NCBI GenBank assembly: GCA_002897995.1
Contig: BDTT01000127.1
Coordinates: 1-64,000 of the forward strand
From: a bacterium BMS3Bbin10
GTDB taxonomy: Bacteria > Pseudomonadota > Alphaproteobacteria > Rhizobiales > Methyloligellaceae
Direction of reading: 5' to 3'
DNA: 64,000 nucleotides
Below the pieces are notes generated by a model. That model had not been told where the DNA came from. It searched no databases and saw only the letters and a list, made by a program, of their open reading frames with translations. The position numbers and the translations under genes are program-made. This document shows positions 30,361 to 43,110 of the stretch, piece after piece. How positions within the stretch are numbered: the first letter of the stretch is position 1; every line of letters begins with the position of its first letter.

Positions 30361-32046
30361 GTGACCGAAGCTGAAGCCACGGCGGCAGACGCCCCGAGCA
30401 ATTTTATCCAGGACATCGTCAGGGACGATCTGGCAAGCGGACGCGTTGCGTCGCTCGTCACCCGCTTTCCGCCCGAGCCCAACGGCTATCTCCATATCGG
30501 CCATGCGAAATCCATTTGCCTGAATTTCGGTTTGGCGAAGGAATTTGGCGGGCGCTGCAATTTGCGCTTCGACGACACAAATCCGGCAAAGGAAGAGCAG
30601 GAATATATCGACGCCATCATGGAGGATGTGCGCTGGCTGGGCTTCGACTGGGGGGAACATCTCTATCACGCGTCGGATTATTTCGCGCAGCTCTACGACT
30701 GGGCGGAGTATCTCATTGTCGAGGGCAAGGCCTATGTTGAGGAGCTCTCGGCGGATGAAATGCGCCAATATCGCGGCACGCTGACCGAGCCGGGCAGAAA
30801 CAGTCCCCATCGCGAGCGTCCGGTTGAGGAAAACCTGGACCTGTTCCGCCAGATGCGCGCCGGCGCCTTCAAGGAGGGCGAGCGGGCCCTGAGGGCCAAG
30901 ATCGATATGGCTTCAGGCAACATAAATCTGCGCGATCCCGTCCTCTACCGCATTGTCCATGCCCCCCATCCGCGCACGCGGGATACATGGTGCATCTATC
31001 CGACTTACGATTTCGCCCATGGCCAGTCGGACGCCATCGAGGGCGTCACCCATTCGGTATGCACGCTGGAATTCGCGGACCACCGCCCGCTCTATGACTG
31101 GTTCATCGAGAACCTTCCCGTTCCCGCGCGCCCGAGACAGTTTGAATTTTCGCGGCTGAACCTGACCCACACCCTGTTGTCCAAGCGCGCGCTTGTTCAA
31201 CTGGTGGAGGAGGGGCATGTCGCGGGTTGGGATGATCCGCGCATGCCGACGATCTGCGGATTGCGCCGGCGCGGATTTCCCGCCGCCGCCATCCGCGAAT
31301 TCTGCGCCCGGGTTGGCGTGACCAAGCAGGAAAATGTCATTGAGACGGCGTTGCTCGAATTCTGCGTGCGCGAGCTGCTGAACGAACAGGCGCCGCGCCG
31401 CATGGCCGTCCTCAATCCCATCAGGCTGGTCATTGAGAATTACCCCGAAGGGCAAAGCGAAGAGCTTGAGGCCATCAACAATCCGGGCGATGAGTCGGCG
31501 GGAACCCGCAGAGTTCCGTTTTCGCGCGAACTCTTTATTGAGCGGGACGATTTCATGGAAGACCCGCCAAAGAAGTTCTTCCGGCTGGCGCCGGGGCGCG
31601 AAGTGCGTTTGCGCTATGCCTATTTCGTCACCTGCAACGAGGTTGTCAAAGACGAAACCGGGGAGGTGGTCGAGCTGCGCTGCACCTATGATCCCGAAAC
31701 GCGCGGAGGCAATGCGCCGGACGGGCGCAAGGTGAAAGCGACACTTCACTGGGTGTCGGCGGCGCACGCAATCCCGGCGGAGATACGGCTCTATGAGCCG
31801 CTGTTCCGCGATGAAATACCCGACATAAGCGAGGGTCTGGGCAATGCGATCAATCCGGACTCGCTCAAGACCCTGAGCAATTGCCGTCTTGAGCCGGCTC
31901 TGGCCCACGCGCTCGCCGGGACTTCGGTTCAATTCGAGCGTCTTGGATATTTCTGCCCCGACGCCGATTCCTCCGATGGAAACCATATCTTCAATCGGGT
32001 CGTGCCCCTGCGGGACAGCTGGGCCAAGATAAAGGCCAGGGGATAA
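30361..32046 (+). CDS. glnS: Glutaminyl-tRNA synthetase
   Basis: GTG start; [42 protein letters not shown]. Confidence 0.96.
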   Translation: MTEAEATAADAPSNFIQDIVRDDLASGRVASLVTRFPPEPNGYLHIGHAKSICLNFGLAKEFGGRCNLRFDDTNPAKEEQEYIDAIMEDVRWLGFDWGEHLYHASDYFAQLYDWAEYLIVEGKAYVEELSADEMRQYRGTLTEPGRNSPHRERPVEENLDLFRQMRAGAFKEGERALRAKIDMASGNINLRDPVLYRIVHAPHPRTRDTWCIYPTYDFAHGQSDAIEGVTHSVCTLEFADHRPLYDWFIENLPVPARPRQFEFSRLNLTHTLLSKRALVQLVEEGHVAGWDDPRMPTICGLRRRGFPAAAIREFCARVGVTKQENVIETALLEFCVRELLNEQAPRRMAVLNPIRLVIENYPEGQSEELEAINNPGDESAGTRRVPFSRELFIERDDFMEDPPKKFFRLAPGREVRLRYAYFVTCNEVVKDETGEVVELRCTYDPETRGGNAPDGRKVKATLHWVSAAHAIPAEIRLYEPLFRDEIPDISEGLGNAINPDSLKTLSNCRLEPALAHALAGTSVQFERLGYFCPDADSSDGNHIFNRVVPLRDSWAKIKARG

Positions 32047-32098
32047 GGGTTTCGGCGAGGGCCGGAGATGGCCGGGAGTTCGGTTTGGGAGAGTTGAT

Positions 32099-33400
32099 TT
32101 GAATATCTGCATGATCGGCGCGGGCTATGTCGGCCTTGTATCGTCAGCCTGCTTTTCCGAGTTCGGGTGGCGCGTTGACTGCGTCGACAATGACGCGGCC
32201 AAGATCGAGCATTTGCGCAAGGGCATCTCACCGATTTACGAGCCGGGTCTGGATGACTTGCTCGCCCGGAATCTGAAAGACGGGCGTTTGAGCTTCTCCA
32301 CCGATCTGGGAAACGCGGTTTCGTCCGCCGATTTGATCTTTCTGGCGGTGGGCACACCGATGCGCCGCGGCGATGGCTATGCGGATTTGAGCTATGTCTA
32401 TGAGGCGGTCGAGGATCTGACGCCGCATCTGAGTGGGTTTAGCGTTATCACGACCAAATCGACCGTACCTGTCGGGACGAGCCGGGAAATCGAGCGGCGC
32501 ATTCTGGCGCTGCGCGAAGATGCCGACATTGCGGTTTGTTCCAATCCTGAGTTCTTGCGAGAAGGGTCCGCCATCCAGGACTTTACCCATCCGGACCGCG
32601 TACTGGTCGGCTGCGATGATGCGCGTGCGCGCGAGGTCATGGAGCGCGTCTATGAGCCGCTTACATTGCGCAACGCGCCGCTGATGTTCACCAGCCGCGA
32701 GTCGGCGGAGCTGGCCAAATACGCCGCCAATGCCTTCCTTGCGATGAAGATCAGCTACATCAACGAAATTGCCGATTTGTGCGAGCAGGTGGGCGCGGAT
32801 GTGCAGGAAGTGGCCAGCGCGATCGGGTCGGACGGGCGCATTGGCGGCAAGTTTCTTCACCCCGGTCCGGGTTATGGCGGATCCTGCTTTCCAAAGGATG
32901 TCGCGGCGCTCATTCGCACCGCGCGCGAAGCGAGCGCGCCGCTTTCCCTGATCGAGCAGGTGGACAAGGTCAACAGTGAACGCAAGATCGCCATGGTCAA
33001 GCGGGTGGAAGACGCCGTCGGCGGCGAGCTGCGCGGCAAAACGATTGCGGTACTCGGCGTGACCTTCAAACCCAATACCGACGACATGCGTGACGCACCC
33101 AGCCTGGTATTGATTCCCATGCTGCTGGCGCGCGGCGCAATCGTGCGCGCCTACGACCCGCAGGGACAGAAAAATGCGCAAGAACTGCTTGAAGGCGTGG
33201 ACTGGCGCGACAGCGCGCTGGACGCCGGCATGGGCGCGGACGCGACCGTTGTCCTGACCGAGTGGAATGAGTTTCGCGGCCTTGACCTCGGAGCGCTGAA
33301 GCAAAAGATGCGCGGCGCCGCGCTCATCGATCTGCGCAATGTTTACTCCGCCAAAATGGTGCAGGACGCAGGTCTGAAATATACCTCGATCGGCCGATGA
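32099..33400 (+). CDS. UDP-glucose/GDP-mannose dehydrogenase family, probable UDP-glucose 6-dehydrogenase
   Basis: ICMIGAGYVGLVSSACFSEFG; GPGYGGSCFPKDVAAL; LGVTFKPNTDDMRDAPSL. Confidence 0.94.
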   Translation: MNICMIGAGYVGLVSSACFSEFGWRVDCVDNDAAKIEHLRKGISPIYEPGLDDLLARNLKDGRLSFSTDLGNAVSSADLIFLAVGTPMRRGDGYADLSYVYEAVEDLTPHLSGFSVITTKSTVPVGTSREIERRILALREDADIAVCSNPEFLREGSAIQDFTHPDRVLVGCDDARAREVMERVYEPLTLRNAPLMFTSRESAELAKYAANAFLAMKISYINEIADLCEQVGADVQEVASAIGSDGRIGGKFLHPGPGYGGSCFPKDVAALIRTAREASAPLSLIEQVDKVNSERKIAMVKRVEDAVGGELRGKTIAVLGVTFKPNTDDMRDAPSLVLIPMLLARGAIVRAYDPQGQKNAQELLEGVDWRDSALDAGMGADATVVLTEWNEFRGLDLGALKQKMRGAALIDLRNVYSAKMVQDAGLKYTSIGR

Positions 33401-33585
33401 AGCTGAAAATTCATCAAGCCCGTTCCCCCCGGCGCTCCCCATGACCTGCGTGTGTCCGATCGCCCTTCCGTGGGGCCACACGTCCTGTTACACTTATTTC
33501 AACTAAACTTTCGGCAATATGCTTGAAAGCGCCGTTTCGTTTTCGGATTCCGGCGCTTTGTCAGGCAAGCTGAGGGACAAGAGAT

Positions 33586-34851
33586 TTGACTGGGCCGAGC
33601 GACGAACCGCGCGCGGCTGCCAGGGAACCGTGTGGACCTGAGGGTTTGCGCGATGGCGCCGAGGACCGGGACAAATCCGGTGACCGGCCCAAGGCGGTTT
33701 CTTCCGGACCGGCTCATGGAGCGCCGGGCGGTCGCGGGAAGGCAGCCGAAGGAGGGAGCAACGCCGCGGCGCGACGCCGCCGGCAGGGCAAGCACCCTGC
33801 CTATGGCGCGCTTGATCTTGGCACCAACAACTGCCGTTTGCTTGTTGCGCGCCCCTCGCGGCGCGGCTTTGTCGTCATTGATGCATTCTCGCGTATCATC
33901 CGTCTTGGCGAGGGCGTCTCCCATTCGGGACGGCTTTCCGATGTGGCCATGGACCGGACCATTCGCGCGCTTATGGTTTGCCGGGACAAAATGCAGCGCC
34001 GGGGGGTCGAACGATCCAGGCTGATTTCAACCGAAGCCTGCCGTATCGCGGAGAACAGCGATGAGTTCATCGCCCGCGTGCATGATTATACCGGGCTTGA
34101 GCTTGAAATTGTCAGCCAGGAAACTGAAGCAAGACTCGCTGTTTCGGGGTGCGCGTCATTGCTGGATCCGGCCTGCGACGGGGCGCTCATTTTCGATATC
34201 GGCGGCGGCTCATCGGAATTGATCTGGCTCGATCTCTCGGAGAGATCGCATAATTGGCGCGCCTCGGTTTATGACCGGCTGGAGGCCCAGAACTGCATCT
34301 CCGCCTGGACTTCGCTGCCTGTAGGCGTTGTTACGCTGGCTGAAAAATTCGGCGGCTGTCACGTAACACCTGACATTTATGAAGCGATGGTCGCCGACGT
34401 TTCGCGGCAGCTTGAGACTTTTGAGAAAGCCAATGGTCTTCGGGAGAAAGTCGCCAACGGGAACTCCCATCTGCTTGGTACATCCGGTACCGTGACAACC
34501 ATAGCGGGGATCAAGCTCGATCTCCCCGCCTATGACCGCAAAAGAGTGGACGGATGCTGGCTCAAATCGGGTGAGGTCCGGGAGGTGTCGAAATTACTTG
34601 TCGGGATGACTTTCGAGCAACGCGTGGCGCAGCCCTGCGTGGGTGCGGACCGGGCGGACCTGGTGCTGGCGGGATGCGCAATTCTGGAAGCCATCATGCG
34701 CCTGTGGCCCTGTGAAAGATTGCGCGTTGCGGACCGCGGTCTGCGCGAAGGCATGCTGGCGACCATGATGGCGGAAGATGGATTTCGCGATACACGCCGC
34801 CGCCGCAAACGCCGCCGGGCCTCTTCAAATCCATCCCATTCGCCTGACTGA
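33586..34851 (+). CDS. Ppx/GppA family phosphatase
   Basis: YGALDLGTNNCRLLVARP; IFDIGGGSSELIW; LGTSGTVTTIAGI. N-terminal extension of low complexity, start uncertain. Confidence 0.9.
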   Translation: MTGPSDEPRAAAREPCGPEGLRDGAEDRDKSGDRPKAVSSGPAHGAPGGRGKAAEGGSNAAARRRRQGKHPAYGALDLGTNNCRLLVARPSRRGFVVIDAFSRIIRLGEGVSHSGRLSDVAMDRTIRALMVCRDKMQRRGVERSRLISTEACRIAENSDEFIARVHDYTGLELEIVSQETEARLAVSGCASLLDPACDGALIFDIGGGSSELIWLDLSERSHNWRASVYDRLEAQNCISAWTSLPVGVVTLAEKFGGCHVTPDIYEAMVADVSRQLETFEKANGLREKVANGNSHLLGTSGTVTTIAGIKLDLPAYDRKRVDGCWLKSGEVREVSKLLVGMTFEQRVAQPCVGADRADLVLAGCAILEAIMRLWPCERLRVADRGLREGMLATMMAEDGFRDTRRRRKRRRASSNPSHSPD

Positions 34852-34866
34852 GCCGGCCTGAAGCCA

Positions 34867-37250
<2,384 letters not shown>

Positions 37251-37254
37251 TGTT

Positions 37255-37300
37255 CTCCCTCCCCTTCAGGGGAGGGTGCCACCGCAGGTGGCGGGTGGGG
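37255..37300. repeat. Left structured inverted repeat of DUF559 unit
   Basis: CTCCCTCCCCTTCAGGGGAGGGTGCCACCGCAGGTGGCGGGTGGGG; hairpins CCCTCCCC/GGGGAGGG and GCCACC/GGTGGC. Confidence 0.92.
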
Positions 37301-37310
37301 ACGAGCAATA

Positions 37311-37697
37311 ATGGCAAATGAGACCGCACGTAATTTACGCAAGCGTATGACTCCGCAGGACGTGAAACTCTGGGTGCGGGTGAGAGAATTGAGAAGGCTT
37401 GGTTACCATTTCCGGCGTCAGTCACCCAGTCCACCCTATATTCTGGATTTCGAATGCCGTCGCGCCAAACTCGTCGTCGAGGTCGACGGAGGACAACACG
37501 GACGAAGTGATATGCAATTGAGAGATCAGGAGCGCGATAAACATATGGAACATAGTGATTTTACCGTGCTGCGTTTTTGGAACAACGAGATTGATAACAA
37601 TTTGGATGGGGTCATGGATACGATTGTGAGAGAGCTTGAAGCGAAATACCCCACCCGACCGCTGCGCGGCCACCCTCCCCACGATGGGGAGGGATAA
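37311..37697 (+). CDS. DUF559 (VSR-like fold) putative endonuclease
   Basis: GYHFRRQSPSPPYILDFECRRAKLVVEVDGGQH...FTVLRFWNNEI; C-terminal [14 protein letters not shown] is translated from the right repeat. Confidence 0.93.
   Translation: MANETARNLRKRMTPQDVKLWVRVRELRRLGYHFRRQSPSPPYILDFECRRAKLVVEVDGGQHGRSDMQLRDQERDKHMEHSDFTVLRFWNNEIDNNLDGVMDTIVRELEAKYPTRPLRGHPPHDGEG
37649..37695. repeat. Right structured inverted repeat of DUF559 unit
   Basis: CCCCACCCGACCGCTGCGCGGCCACCCTCCCCACGATGGGGAGGGAT, inverted relative to 37255-37300. Confidence 0.92.
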
Positions 37698-39042
37698 GTT
37701 GAAACCTGCCGGCAGGCTCCAGGCCGCCATCGAAATTCTGGCTGAGATTAAAACGCGCCATCGTCCCGCCAGCCAAGCGCTTTCGGACTGGGGCCGGGGG
37801 CACCGCTTCGCCGGGTCCGGCGACCGCGCGGCCATCGGCAACATCGTCTATGACGCACTGAGACACCGTGCCTCCATTGCGTGGCGCATGGGGAGCGCAG
37901 AGGCAAGGGCTCTGGCTCTGGGAGTCATGGTGTTCCATTGGGACGAGAGCGCCGAAAGCCTGGGCGAAATGTTCGCGCGCGACCCTCACGCACCGGAGAC
38001 TTTGAGCGAGGAGGAAGTCAAAGCGCTTGAAACAGGTACTCTGGAGGGCGCCCCCGGCTGGGTGCAGGGCGACATTCCTGAATGGCTGGAAGAGGCTTTC
38101 GAGGGTAATTTCTCCGAAGACTATATCGCGGAGGGGCAGGCGCTCGCCCTTCGCCCGCCAACGGATTTCCGCATCAATACGCTCAAAGCTGACCGCGGCA
38201 AGGTCATGAAGGCGTTAAAGCGCTTCAATCCGGAGCCAATGGAACTCTCGCCCATTGGGTTGCGCATCGCGCCCTCCGCCGGTCCCGCGCGCACGGCCAA
38301 TCTTCAGCCCGAAGCCGCCTACCAGAAAGGCTGGGTCGAGGTGCAGGACCAGGGCAGTCAGGTGTGTTCGCTGCTCGTTTACGCCCGCCCCGGAGAGCAG
38401 GTTCTGGACTATTGCGCTGGCGCTGGCGGCAAGACGCTGGCGATGGCGGCGGCCATGGAAAATAAGGGTCAGATCTTCGCCTATGACGCCGACCGGAACC
38501 GGCTCAAGCCCATTTATGAGCGATTGAAGCGGGCCGGAACCCGCAACGTGCAGGTGCGTAGCCCCGGCGAGTCTCTGGAAGACCTGACGGGCAAGATGGA
38601 CCGTGTTGTGGTTGACGCGCCATGTACCGGTTCGGGCGTGTGGCGGCGCAGGCCGGACGCCAAATGGCGGTTGACGCCGGACGCGCTGGAAAAACGTCTC
38701 GCGGAACAGGCACAGGTTCTGGAAGAGGCCAGCGGCTATGTCCGCCCCGGCGGGTATCTCTGCTACATCACCTGCTCGGTGCTGGCGCAGGAGAATGAGG
38801 GCCAGGTGTCCGGATTTCTTGAGACCCATGAAGATTTCGAGCTGCTTTCCGCAGGGGAGGTCTGGGAAGAACTATTCCAGGGCGCGGACGCAAAACCCTG
38901 GTCGTCGGACGATTGTACGATCACGCTGACCCCGGCCTCCACAGGCACCGATGGATTTTTCTTCGCCGTCATGGGGCGGCGGACGGGCGAGGGAACGCCC
39001 CCATTGCCGACTCAGGCCTCTTCCGGTAACACCCGCCCATGA
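37684..39042 (+). CDS. rsmB: 16S rRNA (cytosine-C5)-methyltransferase, RsmB/NOL1-NOP2-sun family
   Basis: [69 protein letters not shown]. Start 37684 (ATG) or 37699 (TTG). Confidence 0.93.
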   Translation: MGRDKLKPAGRLQAAIEILAEIKTRHRPASQALSDWGRGHRFAGSGDRAAIGNIVYDALRHRASIAWRMGSAEARALALGVMVFHWDESAESLGEMFARDPHAPETLSEEEVKALETGTLEGAPGWVQGDIPEWLEEAFEGNFSEDYIAEGQALALRPPTDFRINTLKADRGKVMKALKRFNPEPMELSPIGLRIAPSAGPARTANLQPEAAYQKGWVEVQDQGSQVCSLLVYARPGEQVLDYCAGAGGKTLAMAAAMENKGQIFAYDADRNRLKPIYERLKRAGTRNVQVRSPGESLEDLTGKMDRVVVDAPCTGSGVWRRRPDAKWRLTPDALEKRLAEQAQVLEEASGYVRPGGYLCYITCSVLAQENEGQVSGFLETHEDFELLSAGEVWEELFQGADAKPWSSDDCTITLTPASTGTDGFFFAVMGRRTGEGTPPLPTQASSGNTRP

Positions 39043-40586
39043 GCGATCACATTCTCATTATTGATTTTGGCTCCCAGGTCACCCAGCTCATCGCGCGGCG
39101 GGTGCGCGAGGCGGGGGTCTATTGCGAGATCGTACCCTTTCAGAAGGCGGAAGAGGTCTTCAGGGATTTTGCTCCCAGGGCCGTCATTCTCTCCGGCGGC
39201 CCGGCGAGCGTCCATGAGGCCGACACGCCGCGCGTGCCGGGCATCGTGTTCGAGTCCGGTTTGCCCCTGCTTGGCATCTGTTATGGCGAACAGGCCATCT
39301 GCGGGCAGCTTGGGGGCCAGGTCGAGCCCTCCGGCGAACGCGAATTCGGCCGCGCATTCGTCGACGTGAAAAAAGACTGCGCCCTGTTCGATGGCGTGTG
39401 GGCGCCGGGCGAACGGCACCAGGTTTGGATGAGCCACGGCGACAAAATCTCCGCCATACCCGATGGCTTCGACGTGGTCGCCACGTCGGACAATGCGCCC
39501 TTCGCGGCCATTGCCGATGAGGAACGGCGCATTTACGGCGTCCAGTTCCACCCCGAAGTGATGCACACGCCGGACGGGGCGAAGCTGCTGGCCAATTTCG
39601 CGCGTAACATCGCTGGCTGTTCGGGCGACTGGACCATGGCGCATTTCCACACCGAGGCGGTTGCCAAAATCCGTGCGCAGGTGGGGAAGGGCAAAGTCAT
39701 CTGCGGGCTGTCGGGCGGAGTCGACTCCGCCGTGGCCGCCGTGCTGATCCACGAGGCGATTGGCGACCAGCTCACCTGTATTTTCGTCGATCATGGCCTG
39801 ATGCGCCTGAACGAGGGAGACGAAGTCGTCTCCATGTTCCGCGGGTCCTACAACATCCCGCTTGTGCATGTGGAGGCCGGCGAGCGGTTCATCGGCGCGC
39901 TTGAGGGCGTCGATGACCCGGAGAAAAAGCGCAAGATCATCGGTGGGCTGTTCATCGACGTGTTCGACGAGGAAGCTGGCAAGCTCGGCGGCGCCGACTT
40001 TCTGGCGCAAGGCACGCTCTATCCCGATGTCATCGAAAGCGTGTCCTTCACCGGCGGTCCGTCGGTCACCATCAAGTCGCATCACAATGTGGGCGGATTG
40101 CCCGAACGCATGAATCTCAAACTGGTCGAGCCGTTGCGCGAGCTCTTCAAGGATGAAGTGAGGATATTGGGGCAGGAACTTGGATTGCCTGATAAATTCG
40201 TTGGCCGGCATCCCTTCCCGGGGCCGGGCCTGGCGATCCGTATCCCCGGCGCGATAACCCGCGACAAGCTCGAGACCCTGCGCAAGGCCGACGCCATTTA
40301 TCTCGATGAAATCCGCAAAAGCGGATTGTATGACGCCATCTGGCAGGCCTTCGCCGTGCTGCTGCCGGTGCGAAGCGTGGGCGTCATGGGCGATGCGCGA
40401 ACCTATGAATCCGTCTGCGCCTTGCGGGCGGTGAATTCATCGGACGGCATGACGGCGGATTATTACGGCTTCGACCATGAATTCCTCAGCCGCACCGCCA
40501 CCCGCATCATCAATGAGGTGAAGGGCATCAACCGCGTGGTCTACGACATCACCTCGAAACCGCCGGGTACGATAGAGTGGGAATAG
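39039..40586 (+). CDS. guaA: GMP synthase (glutamine-hydrolysing)
   Basis: [40 protein letters not shown]-terminus [13 protein letters not shown]. Confidence 0.98.
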   Translation: MSDHILIIDFGSQVTQLIARRVREAGVYCEIVPFQKAEEVFRDFAPRAVILSGGPASVHEADTPRVPGIVFESGLPLLGICYGEQAICGQLGGQVEPSGEREFGRAFVDVKKDCALFDGVWAPGERHQVWMSHGDKISAIPDGFDVVATSDNAPFAAIADEERRIYGVQFHPEVMHTPDGAKLLANFARNIAGCSGDWTMAHFHTEAVAKIRAQVGKGKVICGLSGGVDSAVAAVLIHEAIGDQLTCIFVDHGLMRLNEGDEVVSMFRGSYNIPLVHVEAGERFIGALEGVDDPEKKRKIIGGLFIDVFDEEAGKLGGADFLAQGTLYPDVIESVSFTGGPSVTIKSHHNVGGLPERMNLKLVEPLRELFKDEVRILGQELGLPDKFVGRHPFPGPGLAIRIPGAITRDKLETLRKADAIYLDEIRKSGLYDAIWQAFAVLLPVRSVGVMGDARTYESVCALRAVNSSDGMTADYYGFDHEFLSRTATRIINEVKGINRVVYDITSKPPGTIEWE

Positions 40587-40653
40587 GGTGCAGGTGAGTC
40601 CGCATTGGCGGAGTCTGAGCTAATATCGGGGATATTGAATATGATACGTGGCG

Positions 40654-40766
40654 GATGCTTCGAGACGCGCCCTTAGGGGCGCTCCTCAGCATGAGGTATG
40701 TGCTTGTCGTTCACTCATAAAACCTCATCCTGAGGAGGCGCGCCAGCGCCGTCTCGAAGGATGTGC
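40654..40766. repeat. Paired REP/BIME-like hairpins, locus B
   Basis: GATGCTTCGAGACGCGCCC...CTCCTCAGCATGAGG - spacer - CCTCATCCTGAGGAGGCGC...GCGCCGTCTCGAAGGATGTGC. Confidence 0.93.
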
Positions 40767-40853
40767 GGATCGGTCGGAGTGGGTGACAGCCGGCATAGCC
40801 TGCCAGGCCATATAAGTATTCGGTTTTAGCAAGAGGCGATCCGCGTGACTTTT

Positions 40854-41195
40854 TCATCCCCCCGCGCATCTGATGCAGTGGGTCGCGGCCGGGTCAATTG
40901 CCAGCCTTTTCCCGCCGATATCCTCGTCGCATTCGGCGCAGGCGCCATATTCATCTTCATCCAGGCGTTCCAGAGCTTTCTCTATGCGTGAAATCTCAAC
41001 GGCCCGCTGGCGTTCGGTGGCCTGCGCCATGGCTTGCTGCTGCAGGGCATCCATGCGCGACAGCCGTCCCACGCTGGCCTGATCCAGCGTTACGGTCTCG
41101 CGGGCTTCAGCCGAGCCCTCGGAGAGCTTTTCCAGTTCCTCGCGGCGCGCGACCAGCGCTTCGCGGGCCTGTTTGCCGTTCAGTGTCACCGCCAT
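40854..41195 (-). CDS. TraR/DksA-type C4 zinc-finger protein
   Basis: EYGACAECDEDIGGKRLAIDPAATHCIRC. Confidence 0.9.
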   Translation of the reverse strand: MAVTLNGKQAREALVARREELEKLSEGSAEARETVTLDQASVGRLSRMDALQQQAMAQATERQRAVEISRIEKALERLDEDEYGACAECDEDIGGKRLAIDPAATHCIRCAGG

Positions 41196-41394
41196 GCCTT
41201 TCGCAAATTGATGCGTTATGACCCAAGGCTAGCAGACGCAGATAAGAAGATGGCAAAAATCGTGCGGGCGGGACATTAGGGCGCGGGGTCTTTATTGCAG
41301 TGCAAAAAAAGCCTATATCTGGGGCAGATATACGGTTTTGCCCGGACGCCGTGTCCGGATTTCATCCGCATACATTTTGGAGGCTGGTTATCCC

Positions 41395-42255
41395 GTGTCG
41401 ATACAAAAACCCGTCAAACGCATCGCCGCCCCGGATATTGCCGCCCGCAAGGGCGGCGAGCCGATTGTCTCGCTGACCGCCTATCATGCGCATACAGCCA
41501 GGATTCTGGACCCTCACGTGGATTTTCTTCTGGTGGGAGATTCGCTCGGTATGGTCATGCATGGGTTTGAGAGCACCGTGCCTGTGCCGCTGGATCTGAT
41601 GATCATGCATGGCGCCGCGGTGGTGCGCGGATCGTCGCAATCCCTTGTCGTCGTCGATATGCCGTTCGGCTCCTATGAGGAAAGCCCGAATCTCGCATTT
41701 CGCAATGCGGCGCGGGTGATGAAGGAAACCGGCTGCGGCGCGGTGAAGCTCGAAGGCGGCTCGCGCATGGGCGAGACCGTCCATTATCTGACCGAACGCG
41801 GCATCCCGGTGATGGCGCATATCGGCCTGACCCCGCAGTCGGTGCATGTCATGGGCGGATTCAAAACCCAGGGGCGTGAACGCGCCGAATGGGCGGCGAT
41901 CGAGGAAGACGCCAGGGTCATCGCCGAAGCGGGCGCTTTTTCCGTGGTGCTTGAGGGCATGGCCGAATTGCTTGCCGCGCGGATCACCAGATCATGCCCG
42001 ATCCCGACAATCGGCATTGGTGCGTCGGTGGAATGCGACGGCCAGATTCTCGTGCTGGAGGATATGCTGGGCCTGTCGCCGCGCGTTCCCAAATTTGTGA
42101 AGGAATTTGCGCAAATCGGCGATGCGATAGAGGGCGCCGTACGGTCCTATGCGGATGATGTGCGCGCCCGCCGCTTCCCGGCCAGCGAACACACCTACGC
42201 CATGAAGGACGACAAGAGCGCGGCCACGAAAAAGACCAAAATGACAGGCAGCTAG
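41395..42255 (+). CDS. panB: 3-methyl-2-oxobutanoate hydroxymethyltransferase
   Basis: [47 protein letters not shown] start with GGAGG upstream. Confidence 0.95.
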   Translation: MSIQKPVKRIAAPDIAARKGGEPIVSLTAYHAHTARILDPHVDFLLVGDSLGMVMHGFESTVPVPLDLMIMHGAAVVRGSSQSLVVVDMPFGSYEESPNLAFRNAARVMKETGCGAVKLEGGSRMGETVHYLTERGIPVMAHIGLTPQSVHVMGGFKTQGRERAEWAAIEEDARVIAEAGAFSVVLEGMAELLAARITRSCPIPTIGIGASVECDGQILVLEDMLGLSPRVPKFVKEFAQIGDAIEGAVRSYADDVRARRFPASEHTYAMKDDKSAATKKTKMTGS

Positions 42256-42419
42256 GCCTTGGAATTATGCCGTTAACCAAAACATGAGCCCGCCGTTCCC
42301 CCGTTTGCTTCGGGGCGTCCGGCGCGGTATCAATTGAGCCGAAGGCTCAGGCTTGCCGGAACGCGGGTCTGGGTGCGGGAATTTTCAGATTATAACCAGC
42401 AATGGATGCGGGTCGCGCT

Positions 42420-43100
42420 ATGAGTGACGAAAGTATTTTCCGTGAAGTCGATGAGGCGATCCGGCAAGACCAGCTGAAGGTTCTGTTGCGCAAATATGGC
42501 CTGCTGGTTTTGGGTGGCGCTGTCGCTATCGTCGCGGGTGTCAGCGGCTACAAATTCTGGAACTATTGGACGGCCCAGCAGGCCAGCGATGCGGGCGGGC
42601 GTTTCGTCGGCGCCGTGACCCTGCTGAGGGACGGCAAGAACGCCGAGGCGATCGAAGTCTTCAAGGCTCTGGCCGATGAGGGGCCAAGCGGGTACCGCAG
42701 GCTCGCCCGGTTTCGTCTCGCCGCCGTTTACGCAAAGGACGGCAAGATAGCCGAAGCCATCAATATCTACGATAATCTGGCAGCGGATTCCGGCCTCGAC
42801 AAGATCCAGCAGAGCTTTGCCGTCATTCAGGCGGCGACGCTCAGGCTTGACGACGCGCCCTTTGATGAAATGAACAAGCGGCTCAAAGCGCTGGCGGTGA
42901 CCGGCAATCCCTGGCGTCATTCCGCGCGCGAACTTCTGGGGCTGTCCGCCTATCGGGAGGGCAAAATGGCGGTCGCGGAGCGCTATTTCAATGTGATGCT
43001 GGGCGATCAGCAGACACCGGCCAATATGCGCCGGCGCGCGGAAATGATGCTGTCTCTTCTGGTTCAGTCCACCGGCGCGCCCGCCCCGGCCGGCAATTAA
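42420..43100 (+). CDS. YfgM-like tetratricopeptide membrane protein
   Basis: FREVDEAIRQDQLKVLLRKYGLLVLGGAVAIVAGVSGYKFWNYW; upstream of bamB. Confidence 0.82.
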   Translation: MSDESIFREVDEAIRQDQLKVLLRKYGLLVLGGAVAIVAGVSGYKFWNYWTAQQASDAGGRFVGAVTLLRDGKNAEAIEVFKALADEGPSGYRRLARFRLAAVYAKDGKIAEAINIYDNLAADSGLDKIQQSFAVIQAATLRLDDAPFDEMNKRLKALAVTGNPWRHSARELLGLSAYREGKMAVAERYFNVMLGDQQTPANMRRRAEMMLSLLVQSTGAPAPAGN

Positions 43101-43110
43101 CGGTCTTGAG

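Noticed and set aside
33586-33800. Extended low-complexity N-terminus of the Ppx/GppA protein as a novel domain
   Set aside because: Likely start-codon misplacement or a disordered extension; no structural signal.
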